DNA from: Dictyoglomus thermophilum H-6-12
Lineage (GTDB): Bacteria; Dictyoglomota; Dictyoglomia; Dictyoglomales; Dictyoglomaceae
Direction of reading: 5' to 3'
DNA length: 64,000 bases
Assembly (NCBI RefSeq): GCF_000020965.1
Contig: NC_011297.1
Span: 1-64,000 of the forward strand
Made by a program: the position numbers and the translations under genes
The notes under the pieces: model-generated
The model's database searches: none
What the model saw: the letters and a program-made list of their open reading frames with translations, nothing else
What the model was told of the DNA's origin: nothing
Part shown: one piece after another, positions 34,003-42,684 of the stretch
Position numbering within the stretch: the stretch's first letter is position 1
Layout: each line of letters starts with the position of its first letter

Positions 34003-34036
34003 GGGGGAGACTTATAAGTCTCCCCCTTTTTATTTT
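34003..34036 (+). terminator. Terminator after the 50-residue gene
   Basis: GGGGGAGACTT and its exact complement surround a two-to-three base loop and are followed by TTTTTATTTTTT. Confidence 0.92.
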
Positions 34037-34161
34037 TTAATATATTAACGGAAATAAGCTTCCTTTGTATTTTTGAAAAATGGCATATTGTATAGTATAT
34101 TGACAATTGAATTTGGTTATGTTAATTATAATTAAACATCAAAAATGGGAGGTGCATTTTA

Positions 34162-35730
34162 ATGTCTTTTTCAAAGCCTAACTTTTCAGAAGCCACCCTT
34201 ACTCGTTTACGTTTAAAGGACTATTCTCCATTTAGTGGGATGTGTGTAACTTGTCTTGATGGTTGTCCTGGCTATTGCGAAATAGCAAAATCAGGTGTTC
34301 GTGGTAGAGAATATATTTACCCAAAACCCTATGGAAAAGTAACTTCAGCCTCAGAAAAAGATTATCCTGTAGATTTCTCTCATTTTAATATAAACGGTAC
34401 TTGTGTAGGAGCTTTAGGAGTAGAGCCAGATCCTGACAAAGCTACTTTTCCTGCTGTAGATATTGAGACAAGAATTGGAGATATTAAATTAAGAGGTCCT
34501 TGGTTTACCACTGGTCTTGGTTCTACCTTCATTGCAAGAGACAACTGGGAGGGTGTAGCAATTGGATCTGCTCTTTTTGGAACAATGGTTGGAGTAGGAG
34601 AGAATGTATGTGGTGTAGATCCTGATGCAGAAATTAAGAATGGTAAAGTAGTTAGATCTCCTGAGATGGAGAGGAGAATAAGATTATTTAAAGAGTGGCA
34701 AAGAGACAATTATGGCGGAGTTATAGTTCAGGAAAATGTTGAAGATTCGAGACTTGGTACTCTTGAGTATGTAATTGAGCAACTTGGAATTGAATTTGTA
34801 GAAATAAAGTGGGGACAAGGAGCAAAAGATATAGGAGGAGAAATTAAACTTTCTGATATAAAGAGAGCGAAGCAACTAAAAGATAGGGGATATATTGTAT
34901 TTCCTGATCCCGATGATCCAATAATTCAGGATCTATATCAAAAGGGTGGAATTAAGGAATTTGAGAGACATTCCAGACTTGGAATGGCATCGGTAGAGGG
35001 ATTTGTCAAGAGGGCAGAGGAGTTAAGGAAGAGAGGAGCAAAATATATTTCTTTGAAAACAGGTGCGTATAGGCCAAAAGATCTTGCTCTTGCTTTGAGA
35101 GCTGCCTCTGAGGGTAAAGCAGATCTTCTAATTGTAGATGGAGCAGGTGGCGGTACAGGAATGAGCCCATGGAGAATGATGAATGAGTGGGGAATTCCAA
35201 CAGTTTATTTAGAAGCATTAACTTACAAATATGCTAAGATGCTTGCTGAGAAAGGAAAACATGTTCCAACAATAGCTATTGCTGGTGGTTTTACTCTTGA
35301 AGATCATATCTTCAAAGGTCTTGCATTAGGAGCTCCTTATGTAAAGCTTGTAGCTATGGGTAGAGCAACTTTAACTGCGGCAATGGTGGGAAAGAATCTT
35401 GGTGAATGGATTAAGAAAGGAACTATACCTAAGGAGTATGCAGAGTATGGAAACGATATAGAAGAGATATTTGTAGCAGTAGCAGAAATAAAGAAAATTC
35501 TTGGAGATGATTGGAAGAAAGTTCCACCTGCTGCTCTTTCAGTGTATGGATATTTTGACAGACTTGCAGTGGGGTTGAAACAATTTATGGCTGGTGCAAG
35601 AAAATTCAAGCTTGAGTATATTACAAGGGATGATATTGTAGCTTTGACTAAGGAAGCAGCAGAAGTAACAGGTATACCTTACGTAATGGATTTAGACCAC
35701 GAGGAGAGTATGAAGATTTTATTCGACTAG
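34162..35730 (+). CDS. FMN-binding glutamate synthase-family protein (GltB2-like), stand-alone
   Basis: A 522-residue protein whose core matches the synthase domain of glutamate synthase: GGVIVQENVEDSR, EIKWGQGAKDIGGEI (about 213-227), YISLKTGAYRPKDLALALRAA, LIVDGAGGGTGMSPW (about 322-336) and AIAGGFTLEDHIFKGLALGAPYVKLVAMGRA (FMN phosphate site). An N-terminal segment CVTCLDGCPGYC (about 28-39) has four cysteines. No GltD or amidotransferase partner adjoins it, so the reaction, perhaps an FMN-dependent oxidoreductase, is uncertain. A TTGACA at 34100-34105 and TATAAT at 34127-34132 may form the promoter. Confidence 0.85.
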   Translation: MSFSKPNFSEATLTRLRLKDYSPFSGMCVTCLDGCPGYCEIAKSGVRGREYIYPKPYGKVTSASEKDYPVDFSHFNINGTCVGALGVEPDPDKATFPAVDIETRIGDIKLRGPWFTTGLGSTFIARDNWEGVAIGSALFGTMVGVGENVCGVDPDAEIKNGKVVRSPEMERRIRLFKEWQRDNYGGVIVQENVEDSRLGTLEYVIEQLGIEFVEIKWGQGAKDIGGEIKLSDIKRAKQLKDRGYIVFPDPDDPIIQDLYQKGGIKEFERHSRLGMASVEGFVKRAEELRKRGAKYISLKTGAYRPKDLALALRAASEGKADLLIVDGAGGGTGMSPWRMMNEWGIPTVYLEALTYKYAKMLAEKGKHVPTIAIAGGFTLEDHIFKGLALGAPYVKLVAMGRATLTAAMVGKNLGEWIKKGTIPKEYAEYGNDIEEIFVAVAEIKKILGDDWKKVPPAALSVYGYFDRLAVGLKQFMAGARKFKLEYITRDDIVALTKEAAEVTGIPYVMDLDHEESMKILFD

Positions 35731-35750
35731 TTTTATATTCTCCAGAGACT

Positions 35751-35782
35751 AAGGGGAGAGAAGTATTTCTCTCCCCTTTTAT
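35751..35782. terminator. Bidirectional terminator between convergent genes
   Basis: AAGGGGAGAGAA pairs with TTCTCTCCCCTT and is followed by a T-rich tail on the + strand; it separates two convergent genes. Confidence 0.85.
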
Positions 35783-35785
35783 TTT

Positions 35786-36619
35786 TTATAATCCTATACC
35801 TATTCCTAAAGTAAATACATGAGATTCTTCTATAGTGATTGGTTTTGGTAGTTTTTCAGGAGAAACATTTATCTTTAGGTCTACAGGTCCTTCTAAAATG
35901 TAGCTCATGTTGTTTATAGTAGCTCCAGGAAAATGATAGTAAGTTAATTCCAAAAATATTCCAGAGTATATGTAGTACTTCATACCTATAGAAAAGAAAA
36001 ACTTATAATCTGTTTCTCCCCTGACCTTTAAAGGTGTTCCCGGCTCATAGAAGTACCCATCCCAATATAATCCTGGATCTCCATACCAGGAAGGTTTTAA
36101 GGTATCGGCTGTGGTATTGAGATAATAGTATGCTCCACCTAAAGTAGTAAATATCCACAATCTAGGTAAGACCTTTACACTTAGATATACTCCTACTGCG
36201 ACTCCCATTAGATTATCATAATCGTAGTCATGAGTTATAGATCCTATTTCCTCAAAAATCTTAGTCTGAAAGTATCGTTGAGAACTGCTAAATCCAATGC
36301 TCAGATTATCATTGTAAAATAAGGGTATTCTTAGGGTTAGAGGCATATAAGAAGTCTTAGTATGGTTGGCATTTTGATTAATGTAAAAAGTATAGTCGTC
36401 ACCATATTCGTCAATTACTGTAAAAGATGTATTTAACGAGTCGTTATAGATGTAGGTATCTCCATATATATTTCCTTGTAATGTTAAGTTCCAGTGATAG
36501 AGGTTTTCTAAAAAACTATCCCAATCAAATCCAAAGGCTTTAGAAGAATAAAAGGAAGAGAGTATAACTGTGGTAAATATAATCAGGAGTGTCTTTTTGA
36601 TTTTAAGATTTTTAATCAT
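35786..36619 (-). CDS. Exported beta-rich protein, probably an outer-membrane beta-barrel
   Basis: A signal peptide (about 8-28, ending SKAFG) is followed by alternating polar and hydrophobic strands rich in aromatic residues, for example LWIFTTLGGAYYYLNTT (about 154-170), YKFFFSIGMKYYIYSGIFLELTYYHFPG, and the final VFTLGIGIGL, which ends in a hydrophobic strand as outer-membrane barrels do. At 277 residues it could be an 8-12 stranded barrel. No family is recognised. Confidence 0.6.
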   Translation of the reverse strand: MIKNLKIKKTLLIIFTTVILSSFYSSKAFGFDWDSFLENLYHWNLTLQGNIYGDTYIYNDSLNTSFTVIDEYGDDYTFYINQNANHTKTSYMPLTLRIPLFYNDNLSIGFSSSQRYFQTKIFEEIGSITHDYDYDNLMGVAVGVYLSVKVLPRLWIFTTLGGAYYYLNTTADTLKPSWYGDPGLYWDGYFYEPGTPLKVRGETDYKFFFSIGMKYYIYSGIFLELTYYHFPGATINNMSYILEGPVDLKINVSPEKLPKPITIEESHVFTLGIGIGL

Positions 36620-36668
36620 GCACTCTCACCTCCCTGAAGTATTGCTATAGATGATGTTAAGAATTAAT

Positions 36669-36685
36669 GGGGTCAAATTAGGTCC
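36669..36685 (+). repeat. Copy A of a dispersed GGGGTCAAA motif
   Basis: GGGGTCAAATTAGGTCC resembles 50332-50348 and, on the other strand, 58090-58106. It lies between an exported-protein gene and the UxaC-like gene. Confidence 0.4.
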
Positions 36686-36702
36686 TTGTATTTTTCTTTT
36701 TC

Positions 36703-36731
36703 TTGTAAAACTTAATTTGATAATGTATGAT
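36703..36731 (+). promoter_or_regulatory. Promoter giving a nearly leaderless UxaC-like transcript
   Basis: TTGTAA (36703-36708) and TATGAT (36726-36731) have a 17-base spacer. Transcription would start near 36738, four bases before the ATG at 36742. No Shine-Dalgarno sequence is present. Confidence 0.5.
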
Positions 36732-36741
36732 ATTTTTTGTT

Positions 36742-37950
36742 ATGGTTGATAAAAGAAATTTAGAAGAGAAAATTAATAAAGTTTTAGAAAAAATAAAAAT
36801 TATAGATATACATACCCATCTTTTTCCTCCTTCTTTTAAGGATCTATTCCTCTATGGTATAGATTATCTTCTTACCTATCATTACCTTATCGCAGAGACT
36901 GTAAGATATTTACCTATTTCTCCCGATGATTTTTATAATCTTTCTTTGAAAGAGCAAGCAGAATTAGTATGGAAGACTCTATTTGTAGATAGATCTCCTA
37001 TAAGTGAGTCTGCAAGAGGTATAGTTACTATATTAACTGAAGTTGGGGTAGACTTTGAAAAGAAAGATCTTTCTTTAATAAGAGCATATTTTGATAAGAT
37101 TGATATGGAAAGCTATGTGGACTTAATTTTTGAGAAGGCAAAAATTGATTATGTTGTGATGACCAATGATCCTCTTGATGAAAATGAGATGAAATATTGG
37201 AAATGTAATATTTTTAAGGATAAGAGATTTCGTCCATCGCTTAGGCTTGATAGGTTAATAAATGACTGGGAGAATATTCGTGAATATTTAAAAGTTAAAG
37301 ATTACAAAGAAATTAAGGATCATCTTGATAAATGGTTTTTAATGATAGAACCTCTTTATATTGCTTTATCCTTTCCTCCCGATTTTAGGTATCCTGATGA
37401 TATGCTTAGAAGTAGATTGTTAGAAGAGATCATGCTTTATGCTGAAGAGAGAAAAGTTCCTATAGCTTTAATGATTGGAGCAAAACGTTCGGTAAATCCT
37501 TCCCTAAGACTGGCAGGAGATAGTGTGGGTAAAAGTAATATTGAGAGTATTGAAAATCTTTGTAGAAGTTTTCCTAACAATAAGTTTATGGTTACGATGC
37601 TTTCTAGGGAGAATCAACATGAACTTTGTGTAACTGCAAGAAAGTTTAAAAATTTAATGATCTTTGGATGTTGGTGGTTCTTAAATACCCCAAGTCTTAT
37701 TGAGGAGATAACTAAGATGAGACTTGAACTTCTTGGCTTTTCTTTTATTCCTCAGCATTCCGATGCAAGGGTGTTAGAACAGCTTATTTATAAATGGAAA
37801 CATAGCAAAGAAATTATCAAAAAGGTGCTTTATGATAAATATCTGGCTTTGATAAGATCAGGGTGGACCTTAAAAGAAGAAGATATAGAAAGAGATATAA
37901 CTCAACTATTTAGGAAAAATTTTGAAGATTTTATCTTCTCAAAACAATGA
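36742..37950 (+). CDS. Glucuronate isomerase (UxaC)-like amidohydrolase-superfamily protein
   Basis: The N-terminal IIDIHTHLFPP carries the HxH metal motif near residue 22. VVMTNDPLDENE, FRPSLRLD and the C-terminal FGCWWFLNTPSLIEEITKMRLELLG with FSFIPQHSDARVLEQLIYKWKHS follow the UxaC pattern. At about 402 residues it is shorter than the 465-residue E. coli enzyme, so it may act on another uronate or sugar acid. The start is placed at 36742 (MVDKRNLEEK) because the promoter -10 overlaps the ATG at 36727. It overlaps the next gene by four bases. Confidence 0.78.
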   Translation: MVDKRNLEEKINKVLEKIKIIDIHTHLFPPSFKDLFLYGIDYLLTYHYLIAETVRYLPISPDDFYNLSLKEQAELVWKTLFVDRSPISESARGIVTILTEVGVDFEKKDLSLIRAYFDKIDMESYVDLIFEKAKIDYVVMTNDPLDENEMKYWKCNIFKDKRFRPSLRLDRLINDWENIREYLKVKDYKEIKDHLDKWFLMIEPLYIALSFPPDFRYPDDMLRSRLLEEIMLYAEERKVPIALMIGAKRSVNPSLRLAGDSVGKSNIESIENLCRSFPNNKFMVTMLSRENQHELCVTARKFKNLMIFGCWWFLNTPSLIEEITKMRLELLGFSFIPQHSDARVLEQLIYKWKHSKEIIKKVLYDKYLALIRSGWTLKEEDIERDITQLFRKNFEDFIFSKQ

Positions 37951-38876
37951 TTTTAAGCAGTATACTATTTAACATTCTTCTATTTATCTTAGGACTAATC
38001 TTTTTGATTAGAGGATCTGATCTTTTTATTGAAAGGCTAAAATTAATAGCTAAAAAAATGGGAGTAAGCGAGTTTGTTGTTGGTGCTATACTTGCAAGTG
38101 TTGCAACTACGCTTCCTGAAATAAGTGTTTCTATAATATCTTCTCTTCAAGGGGAAAGTTCTTTGGCGATTGGTAATGCTCTTGGTAGTGTTTTATTTAA
38201 TATTTCTGTTATTCTTGGGGTTTCTTCACTGATTATGCCTATTAAGGTAGATGAAAAGGGTTGGAAAAATTCTCTATTACTTTTTTGCATATCTATTATT
38301 TTTGGTTTTGCGGCTATAGATAGATATTTATCTCGGTGGGAGGGTTTAATTCTTTTAATTTTGTATGGGATTTTTGTAAAAAGAACTTTAAAGGGAGAAT
38401 GGGCAAATCAAAAAGAGCATAAGAAAAAAATTTTGGTAAGAGATATTGTTTATGTTTTCATCACGGGAGGAATAGTAGTTTTAGGATCTAAACTTTTAGT
38501 AGATAGTGCTGTGTTTTTTGCAAGGATGCTAAAAATTTCGGAGATGATAATTGGGCTTACCATTGTAGCCTCTGGCACTTCTTTACCTGAGTTTGTGAAT
38601 ACCATTACTTCAATAAGGAAGAAAACTCCCAATATTGGGGTTGGAAATATAATAGGAGCATGTATTCTTAATATCTTAATTGTCTCTGGGGTTGCAATCT
38701 TGATAAATCCAGTAATCTTGGCTAAGAAATTTTTATATTTAGCCTTACCTATTATTTTACTAATAGTTCTTGCTTTAACAATTTCTCTAAAAAGAGATAA
38801 CATTATTGGGAGAAAAACTGGTTTAATCTTTTTAGTTTTGTATGCTCTGTTTTTTATACTAAATTGGAGAATATGA
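37947..38876 (+). CDS. CaCA-family Na+(H+)/Ca2+ antiporter (YrbG-like)
   Basis: Ten hydrophobic segments in two inverted halves carry the CaCA alpha repeats: FVVGAILASVATTLPEISVSI (about 42-62) and MIIGLTIVASGTSLPEFVNTI (about 195-215), each followed by GNALGSVLFN or GNIIGACILN. It exchanges calcium or a similar cation. The length of 309 residues fits the family. It is co-translated with the preceding gene. Confidence 0.92.
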   Translation: MILSSILFNILLFILGLIFLIRGSDLFIERLKLIAKKMGVSEFVVGAILASVATTLPEISVSIISSLQGESSLAIGNALGSVLFNISVILGVSSLIMPIKVDEKGWKNSLLLFCISIIFGFAAIDRYLSRWEGLILLILYGIFVKRTLKGEWANQKEHKKKILVRDIVYVFITGGIVVLGSKLLVDSAVFFARMLKISEMIIGLTIVASGTSLPEFVNTITSIRKKTPNIGVGNIIGACILNILIVSGVAILINPVILAKKFLYLALPIILLIVLALTISLKRDNIIGRKTGLIFLVLYALFFILNWRI

Positions 38877-38889
38877 AAGTGAATGAATT

Positions 38890-38920
38890 AAAGTAGGGGG
38901 GGATTTTACCCCCCTACTTT
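38890..38920. terminator. Bidirectional terminator
   Basis: AAAGTAGGGGGG pairs with CCCCCCTACTTT around a short AT loop, between two convergent stop codons. Confidence 0.88.
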
Positions 38921-40621
38921 TTACTTTTTCCAGAACTCAACCATTTCTCTTATTTGTTTTGTCTTATATTCCTCGTATTTCTTTGCTCCTAGATCGTCCA
39001 ATCCTTTTAGGAATTCGTTCCATACTTTGTCAAATTCCTTTGTAGGTGCCATTACTACCTTTGGAATGTTTTTAATTACATAGTCAAATAGTTTATTACC
39101 TATAGCACGCATATCCTCATCAGGTGTAGGATACATCCATAAGTATCCCCAAGTTTTTACTGGATACTCTTCTGCTTTAGGGAATAGATCTTTCCAAATT
39201 TCTGCTTTGTACGCTGCAAGTACTTTTTTCTCAACCTCGGTGTAATTCTTTCTAATATCCTCTTTGGTGGTATCTGGTACTACGGGGTTTCCGGTAGAGT
39301 CTATGTAATAGTTGGGGAGTCTTGGCCATGGATATACGTATACTCCTATTCCTGTTTTTCTACCAAAGTATGGATCAGTTCTTCTTGCTTGATCCACATC
39401 TGGCAGGAATTGTCTTTTACCATTAACATATATGTGGTGTACGCCTTCTATTCCCCATTGTCTTAATATATTGGCATCTTCTGTACATAACCAGTCTAAG
39501 AATTTTATTGCCCTCACTGGATCTTTACAGCTCTTAGTTATGGCTATTCCCCAGCCTCCTGTATATCCTACTCTTACGTCGGGCGGTGCTTGTTTTATTC
39601 TTTCACTTACTGTTACAGGATAGTATCCATACATGTATTCATACTTTCCTGCTCTTCTTAAGGCAGTTATAGGCTCTCCTATAGCCCAACCAGCGTCAAT
39701 CAAAGCAAGTACTCTTCCACTGGCAATTTTAGCTTTATAGGTATCTTCCTTTTGTATGAAGGTTTCTTTATCTAAGAGTCCCTCATTCCACATACGGTTT
39801 AACCATCTAAAATATTCCTTTTCTATAGGTCTCTTGTAGTGGAAAGTGCATTTTAAGGTTTTTGGATCCACATATAATTCTCCATCATCGGGTGCTCCTG
39901 TAGCCTGAAAAGCAGGATTTGTAACACTAATCACTGTTCTCCAATCGTCAGCACATAGGGTAAGAGGTATGGTAGGAAGTCCATCAGTAGTAGGATGTTT
40001 CTTATAGTAAGCTTTTATAGCATTTTCGAAATCTCTTAGAGTCCTAATTCTTGGATATCCAAGTTCCATTACTACTCTGTGTTGAAGCATGAAGCCTCCA
40101 TTTACATCTAAGGTTCGATCATTATCAGTGGTAAGACCAAGGCAGTAAATATGAGGATCTTCTTTACTCCATTTTAACCTTTTTAGATTTTCTCCATAGG
40201 CTTTTTTGATATTTGGAGCATATTTTTCTATTAAATCATCAAGAGGTATTAAAGCTCCTGCATCTTTTAATAGAGATAGATCTCCTTTTGCATATATTAT
40301 GTCTGGATAATCTCCACTTGCAGCCATTATTTGTATTTTTTCTCTTACAGCGGCCTGGTTAGGAGCATACTCTATATCTAATGTTACTCCTGTAAGTTCT
40401 TTAATTTTTTGGGCAACAGGACTCTTGAATTGATCATCATTAGGGTTTACTTCTCCTATATATACTTTGAAGGTTATAGGTTTATTTGCTTCTGGTGTGG
40501 GATTCATAGGCTTATATAATTTAGCTTGAGCACTTACTTCTCTTATGCTTACACTTACTATAAGACTAAATACCAATGTAAAAGCTAAAAACCAGCTTAG
40601 AAATCTTTCAAATTTTTTCAA
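38921..40621 (-). CDS. Extracellular solute-binding protein, LplA/family 1 type
   Basis: A signal peptide (about 10-32, ending EVSAQA) precedes a 535-residue family 1 binding domain of the LplA/YtcQ group: YAPNQAAVREKIQIMAASGDYPDIIYA (about 82-108), DDLIEKYAPNIKKAYGENL, and GGWGIAITKSCKDPVRAIKFLDWLCTEDANILRQWGIEGVHHIYV (about 355-399). It uses a TTG start. It is the third gene of an operon with two permeases; the ligand is probably an oligosaccharide from pectin or hemicellulose. No ATPase is present, as is usual for these systems, which share MsmX/UgpC-type ATPases. Confidence 0.88.
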   Translation of the reverse strand: MKKFERFLSWFLAFTLVFSLIVSVSIREVSAQAKLYKPMNPTPEANKPITFKVYIGEVNPNDDQFKSPVAQKIKELTGVTLDIEYAPNQAAVREKIQIMAASGDYPDIIYAKGDLSLLKDAGALIPLDDLIEKYAPNIKKAYGENLKRLKWSKEDPHIYCLGLTTDNDRTLDVNGGFMLQHRVVMELGYPRIRTLRDFENAIKAYYKKHPTTDGLPTIPLTLCADDWRTVISVTNPAFQATGAPDDGELYVDPKTLKCTFHYKRPIEKEYFRWLNRMWNEGLLDKETFIQKEDTYKAKIASGRVLALIDAGWAIGEPITALRRAGKYEYMYGYYPVTVSERIKQAPPDVRVGYTGGWGIAITKSCKDPVRAIKFLDWLCTEDANILRQWGIEGVHHIYVNGKRQFLPDVDQARRTDPYFGRKTGIGVYVYPWPRLPNYYIDSTGNPVVPDTTKEDIRKNYTEVEKKVLAAYKAEIWKDLFPKAEEYPVKTWGYLWMYPTPDEDMRAIGNKLFDYVIKNIPKVVMAPTKEFDKVWNEFLKGLDDLGAKKYEEYKTKQIREMVEFWKK

Positions 40622-40694
40622 TTTGTATCCCCCCTTAAAGATGTTTTATTACTTAGATCTTAGAGATTTTTTAATAGAGAAATCTTTTTTCAAA

Positions 40695-40704
40695 CACCCC
40701 CTTT
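40695..40704 (-). promoter_or_regulatory. Second Shine-Dalgarno-like element upstream of the lplA-type gene
   Basis: AAAGGGGGTG on the minus strand ends about 74 bases before the TTG start at 40621; a normal ribosome binding site, AAGGGGGG, lies close to the start. The spacing resembles the AAAGGGAGGTG elements before 3718 and 15922. Confidence 0.3.
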
Positions 40705-40718
40705 CTTATTATGTATCA

Positions 40719-41609
40719 TTAGTTCTTTATAGCTCCGAGAGTCATTCCTTTTATGAAATATTTTTGTAGAAATGGATAAACCAGCACTATAGGTAGAGTA
40801 GTTATTATAGTCATTGCCATTCTTAAAGATTGGGGAGTTACTCTCATGGTTCTTGTAGGATCTAAGTTACTGTAGTAATCAATAGTGGTAGAGCTTGCTG
40901 CTGCATTGGCTAAGATTTTTTGAAGTTCATATTGAAGAGTGGTTAAGTTTTTGTTTCCCCCACAATAAAGGTAGGTATCAAACCAGGAGTTCCAATGTCC
41001 TACTGCTATAAATAATGCGATCGTTGCTAAAACTGGAATACAGAGAGGTAAGATCACTTTTAGAAATATTACAAAATCATTTGCCCCATCAATCATGGCT
41101 GACTCTTGTAATTCCGAAGGAAGAGTTTCAATGTAGGCTCTTACTACAATTAAGTTAAATGGATTTATAAGTCCTGGAAGGATGTATACAAGAAAATTGT
41201 TCATAAGCCCAAGGCCTCTTATCAAAAGATATTCAGGAACTAACCCTCCTCCTACATACATAGTTATGATGAATAGGGTTGTAACAAGTTTTCTTGCAAA
41301 GAAGTCTTTTCTACTTAATACGTAAGCTACAATAGCGGTGGAAAAGACACCTGTTATGGTACCTATTACAGTCCTTAATGTGGATATTAAAGCAGCTCTT
41401 CCTATGCTGGGATAGTTAAAAATTTCTTTATAGTTATCTAGAGTAAAAATTCTTGGAAAGATTGTAATACCGCCTTTAATGGTGTCAAAGGGATCATTTA
41501 GCGATACTGCTAATACATATAAGAAAGGGTATAAAGTGATCACTACTAAAAGAATCATTAAACTGTAGTTTATGACATCGAATATTTTCTCTCCAAGGCT
41601 TCTTTTCAT
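40719..41609 (-). CDS. Sugar ABC transporter permease, LplC/YtcP (MalG-like) type
   Basis: Six membrane helices; the EAA loop ESAMIDGANDFVIFLKVILPLCIPVLATIALF (about 177-208) is canonical. N-terminal VITLYPFLYVLAVSLNDPFD and the final FLQKYFIKGMTLGAIKN are typical of this subgroup. It is the second gene of the operon, ten bases after the upstream permease. Confidence 0.92.
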   Translation of the reverse strand: MKRSLGEKIFDVINYSLMILLVVITLYPFLYVLAVSLNDPFDTIKGGITIFPRIFTLDNYKEIFNYPSIGRAALISTLRTVIGTITGVFSTAIVAYVLSRKDFFARKLVTTLFIITMYVGGGLVPEYLLIRGLGLMNNFLVYILPGLINPFNLIVVRAYIETLPSELQESAMIDGANDFVIFLKVILPLCIPVLATIALFIAVGHWNSWFDTYLYCGGNKNLTTLQYELQKILANAAASSTTIDYYSNLDPTRTMRVTPQSLRMAMTIITTLPIVLVYPFLQKYFIKGMTLGAIKN

Positions 41610-41619
41610 AGTAAGCCTC

Positions 41620-42534
41620 CTAAATAATTTTGTGACCTGTTACTTTTTTACTTACTTTGTTAGCTGAAAACAGTAAGATCAAGCTTATCACTGATTTAAA
41701 TATTCCTGCTGCAGTACCAAAAGAGAATCTTCCGGCTCTTATTCCATAATCAAGAGCATAAAGGTCTATCACATCGGATACATTCCTTACTGCAGAGGTT
41801 CTCAAAAGGAACTGTCTTTCAAAACCTATATTTATAATGTTGCCTATACTTAGGATTAATATCATAATTACCGTTGGCATTATTCCAGGTAGGGTTATAT
41901 GCCATATTTTTCTAAATCTGCTTGCTCCATCAACCTCTGCTGCCTCATATAATTCAGGATTAATAGCTGTCATTGCAGCTAAAAATATGATTGTGTTCCA
42001 TCCTAACTCTTTCCATATATCAGAAAATACTACAATCCACCAGAAATATTTAGGTTCTCCAAAAAAGAGAATAGGTTGTTTTATAAGTCCCAATTTTAAT
42101 AAGGCGTAATTTACTACACCGTCAGGGGCAAGCATGGCATGTACAATACTTGCTACTATTACCCAAGAGACAAAATGGGGAAGATAAGAGATAGTTTGTA
42201 CTGTTCTTTTGAAAGTATTATGCCTTATTTCATTAATAAGAATAGCGAGAATAATAGGAAGAGGAAATCCAAAGATAAGGCCTAGTAGACTCATGGCTAA
42301 TGTATTTCTCATTACAAGGTAAAATTCAGGGTCGGAAAACATCTCTTTAAAATATTTTAGGCCTACCCATTGTTGTTGAAATATAGGAATACCAGGTTTA
42401 TAGTTTTGAAAAGCGGTAATCCAGCCCCATAGAGGTATGTATCTGAAAATAATAAGCCATACCACAAAGGGAAAAATCATTAATATTAAGTATTTTTGTC
42501 TTCTTATTATTTTTAATACTTGTGCAAATTTCAT
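41620..42534 (-). CDS. Sugar ABC transporter permease, LplB/YteP (MalF-like) type
   Basis: N-terminal LILMIFPFVVWLIIFRYIPLWGWITAFQNYKPG (about 15-47) is characteristic of LplB. The EAA loop EAAEVDGASRFRKIWHITLPGIMPTVIMI is at about 195-223. It is the first gene of the permease, permease, binding-protein operon and is divergent from the sensor kinase that probably controls it. Confidence 0.93.
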   Translation of the reverse strand: MKFAQVLKIIRRQKYLILMIFPFVVWLIIFRYIPLWGWITAFQNYKPGIPIFQQQWVGLKYFKEMFSDPEFYLVMRNTLAMSLLGLIFGFPLPIILAILINEIRHNTFKRTVQTISYLPHFVSWVIVASIVHAMLAPDGVVNYALLKLGLIKQPILFFGEPKYFWWIVVFSDIWKELGWNTIIFLAAMTAINPELYEAAEVDGASRFRKIWHITLPGIMPTVIMILILSIGNIINIGFERQFLLRTSAVRNVSDVIDLYALDYGIRAGRFSFGTAAGIFKSVISLILLFSANKVSKKVTGHKII

Positions 42535-42647
42535 TTTTTAATCCCCTTTTAGGTATTTCTTTTAAGTTATTTGTTAACATAAAAAATCAAACAAAATAAC
42601 CCTAAAAATTTGACATTTTTATCCCGTAAAAATAGATTTTTTATAAT

Positions 42648-42676
42648 TTACATGAAATAATTAAAAGTTCTATACT
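42648..42676 (+). promoter_or_regulatory. Promoter giving a leaderless sensor-kinase transcript
   Basis: TTACAT (42648-42653) and TATACT (42671-42676) are separated by 17 bases, which puts the transcription start near 42683, two bases before the ATG. No ribosome binding site is seen. A second candidate, TTGACA (42610-42615) with TAGATT (42633-42638), lies upstream, also with a 17-base spacer. Confidence 0.5.
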
Positions 42677-42684
42677 AATATCAA

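Noticed and set aside
38921-42534. Missing ATPase in the sugar importer taken as a broken operon
   Set aside because: LplA/B/C-type importers normally share an ATPase encoded elsewhere, so the absence is expected.
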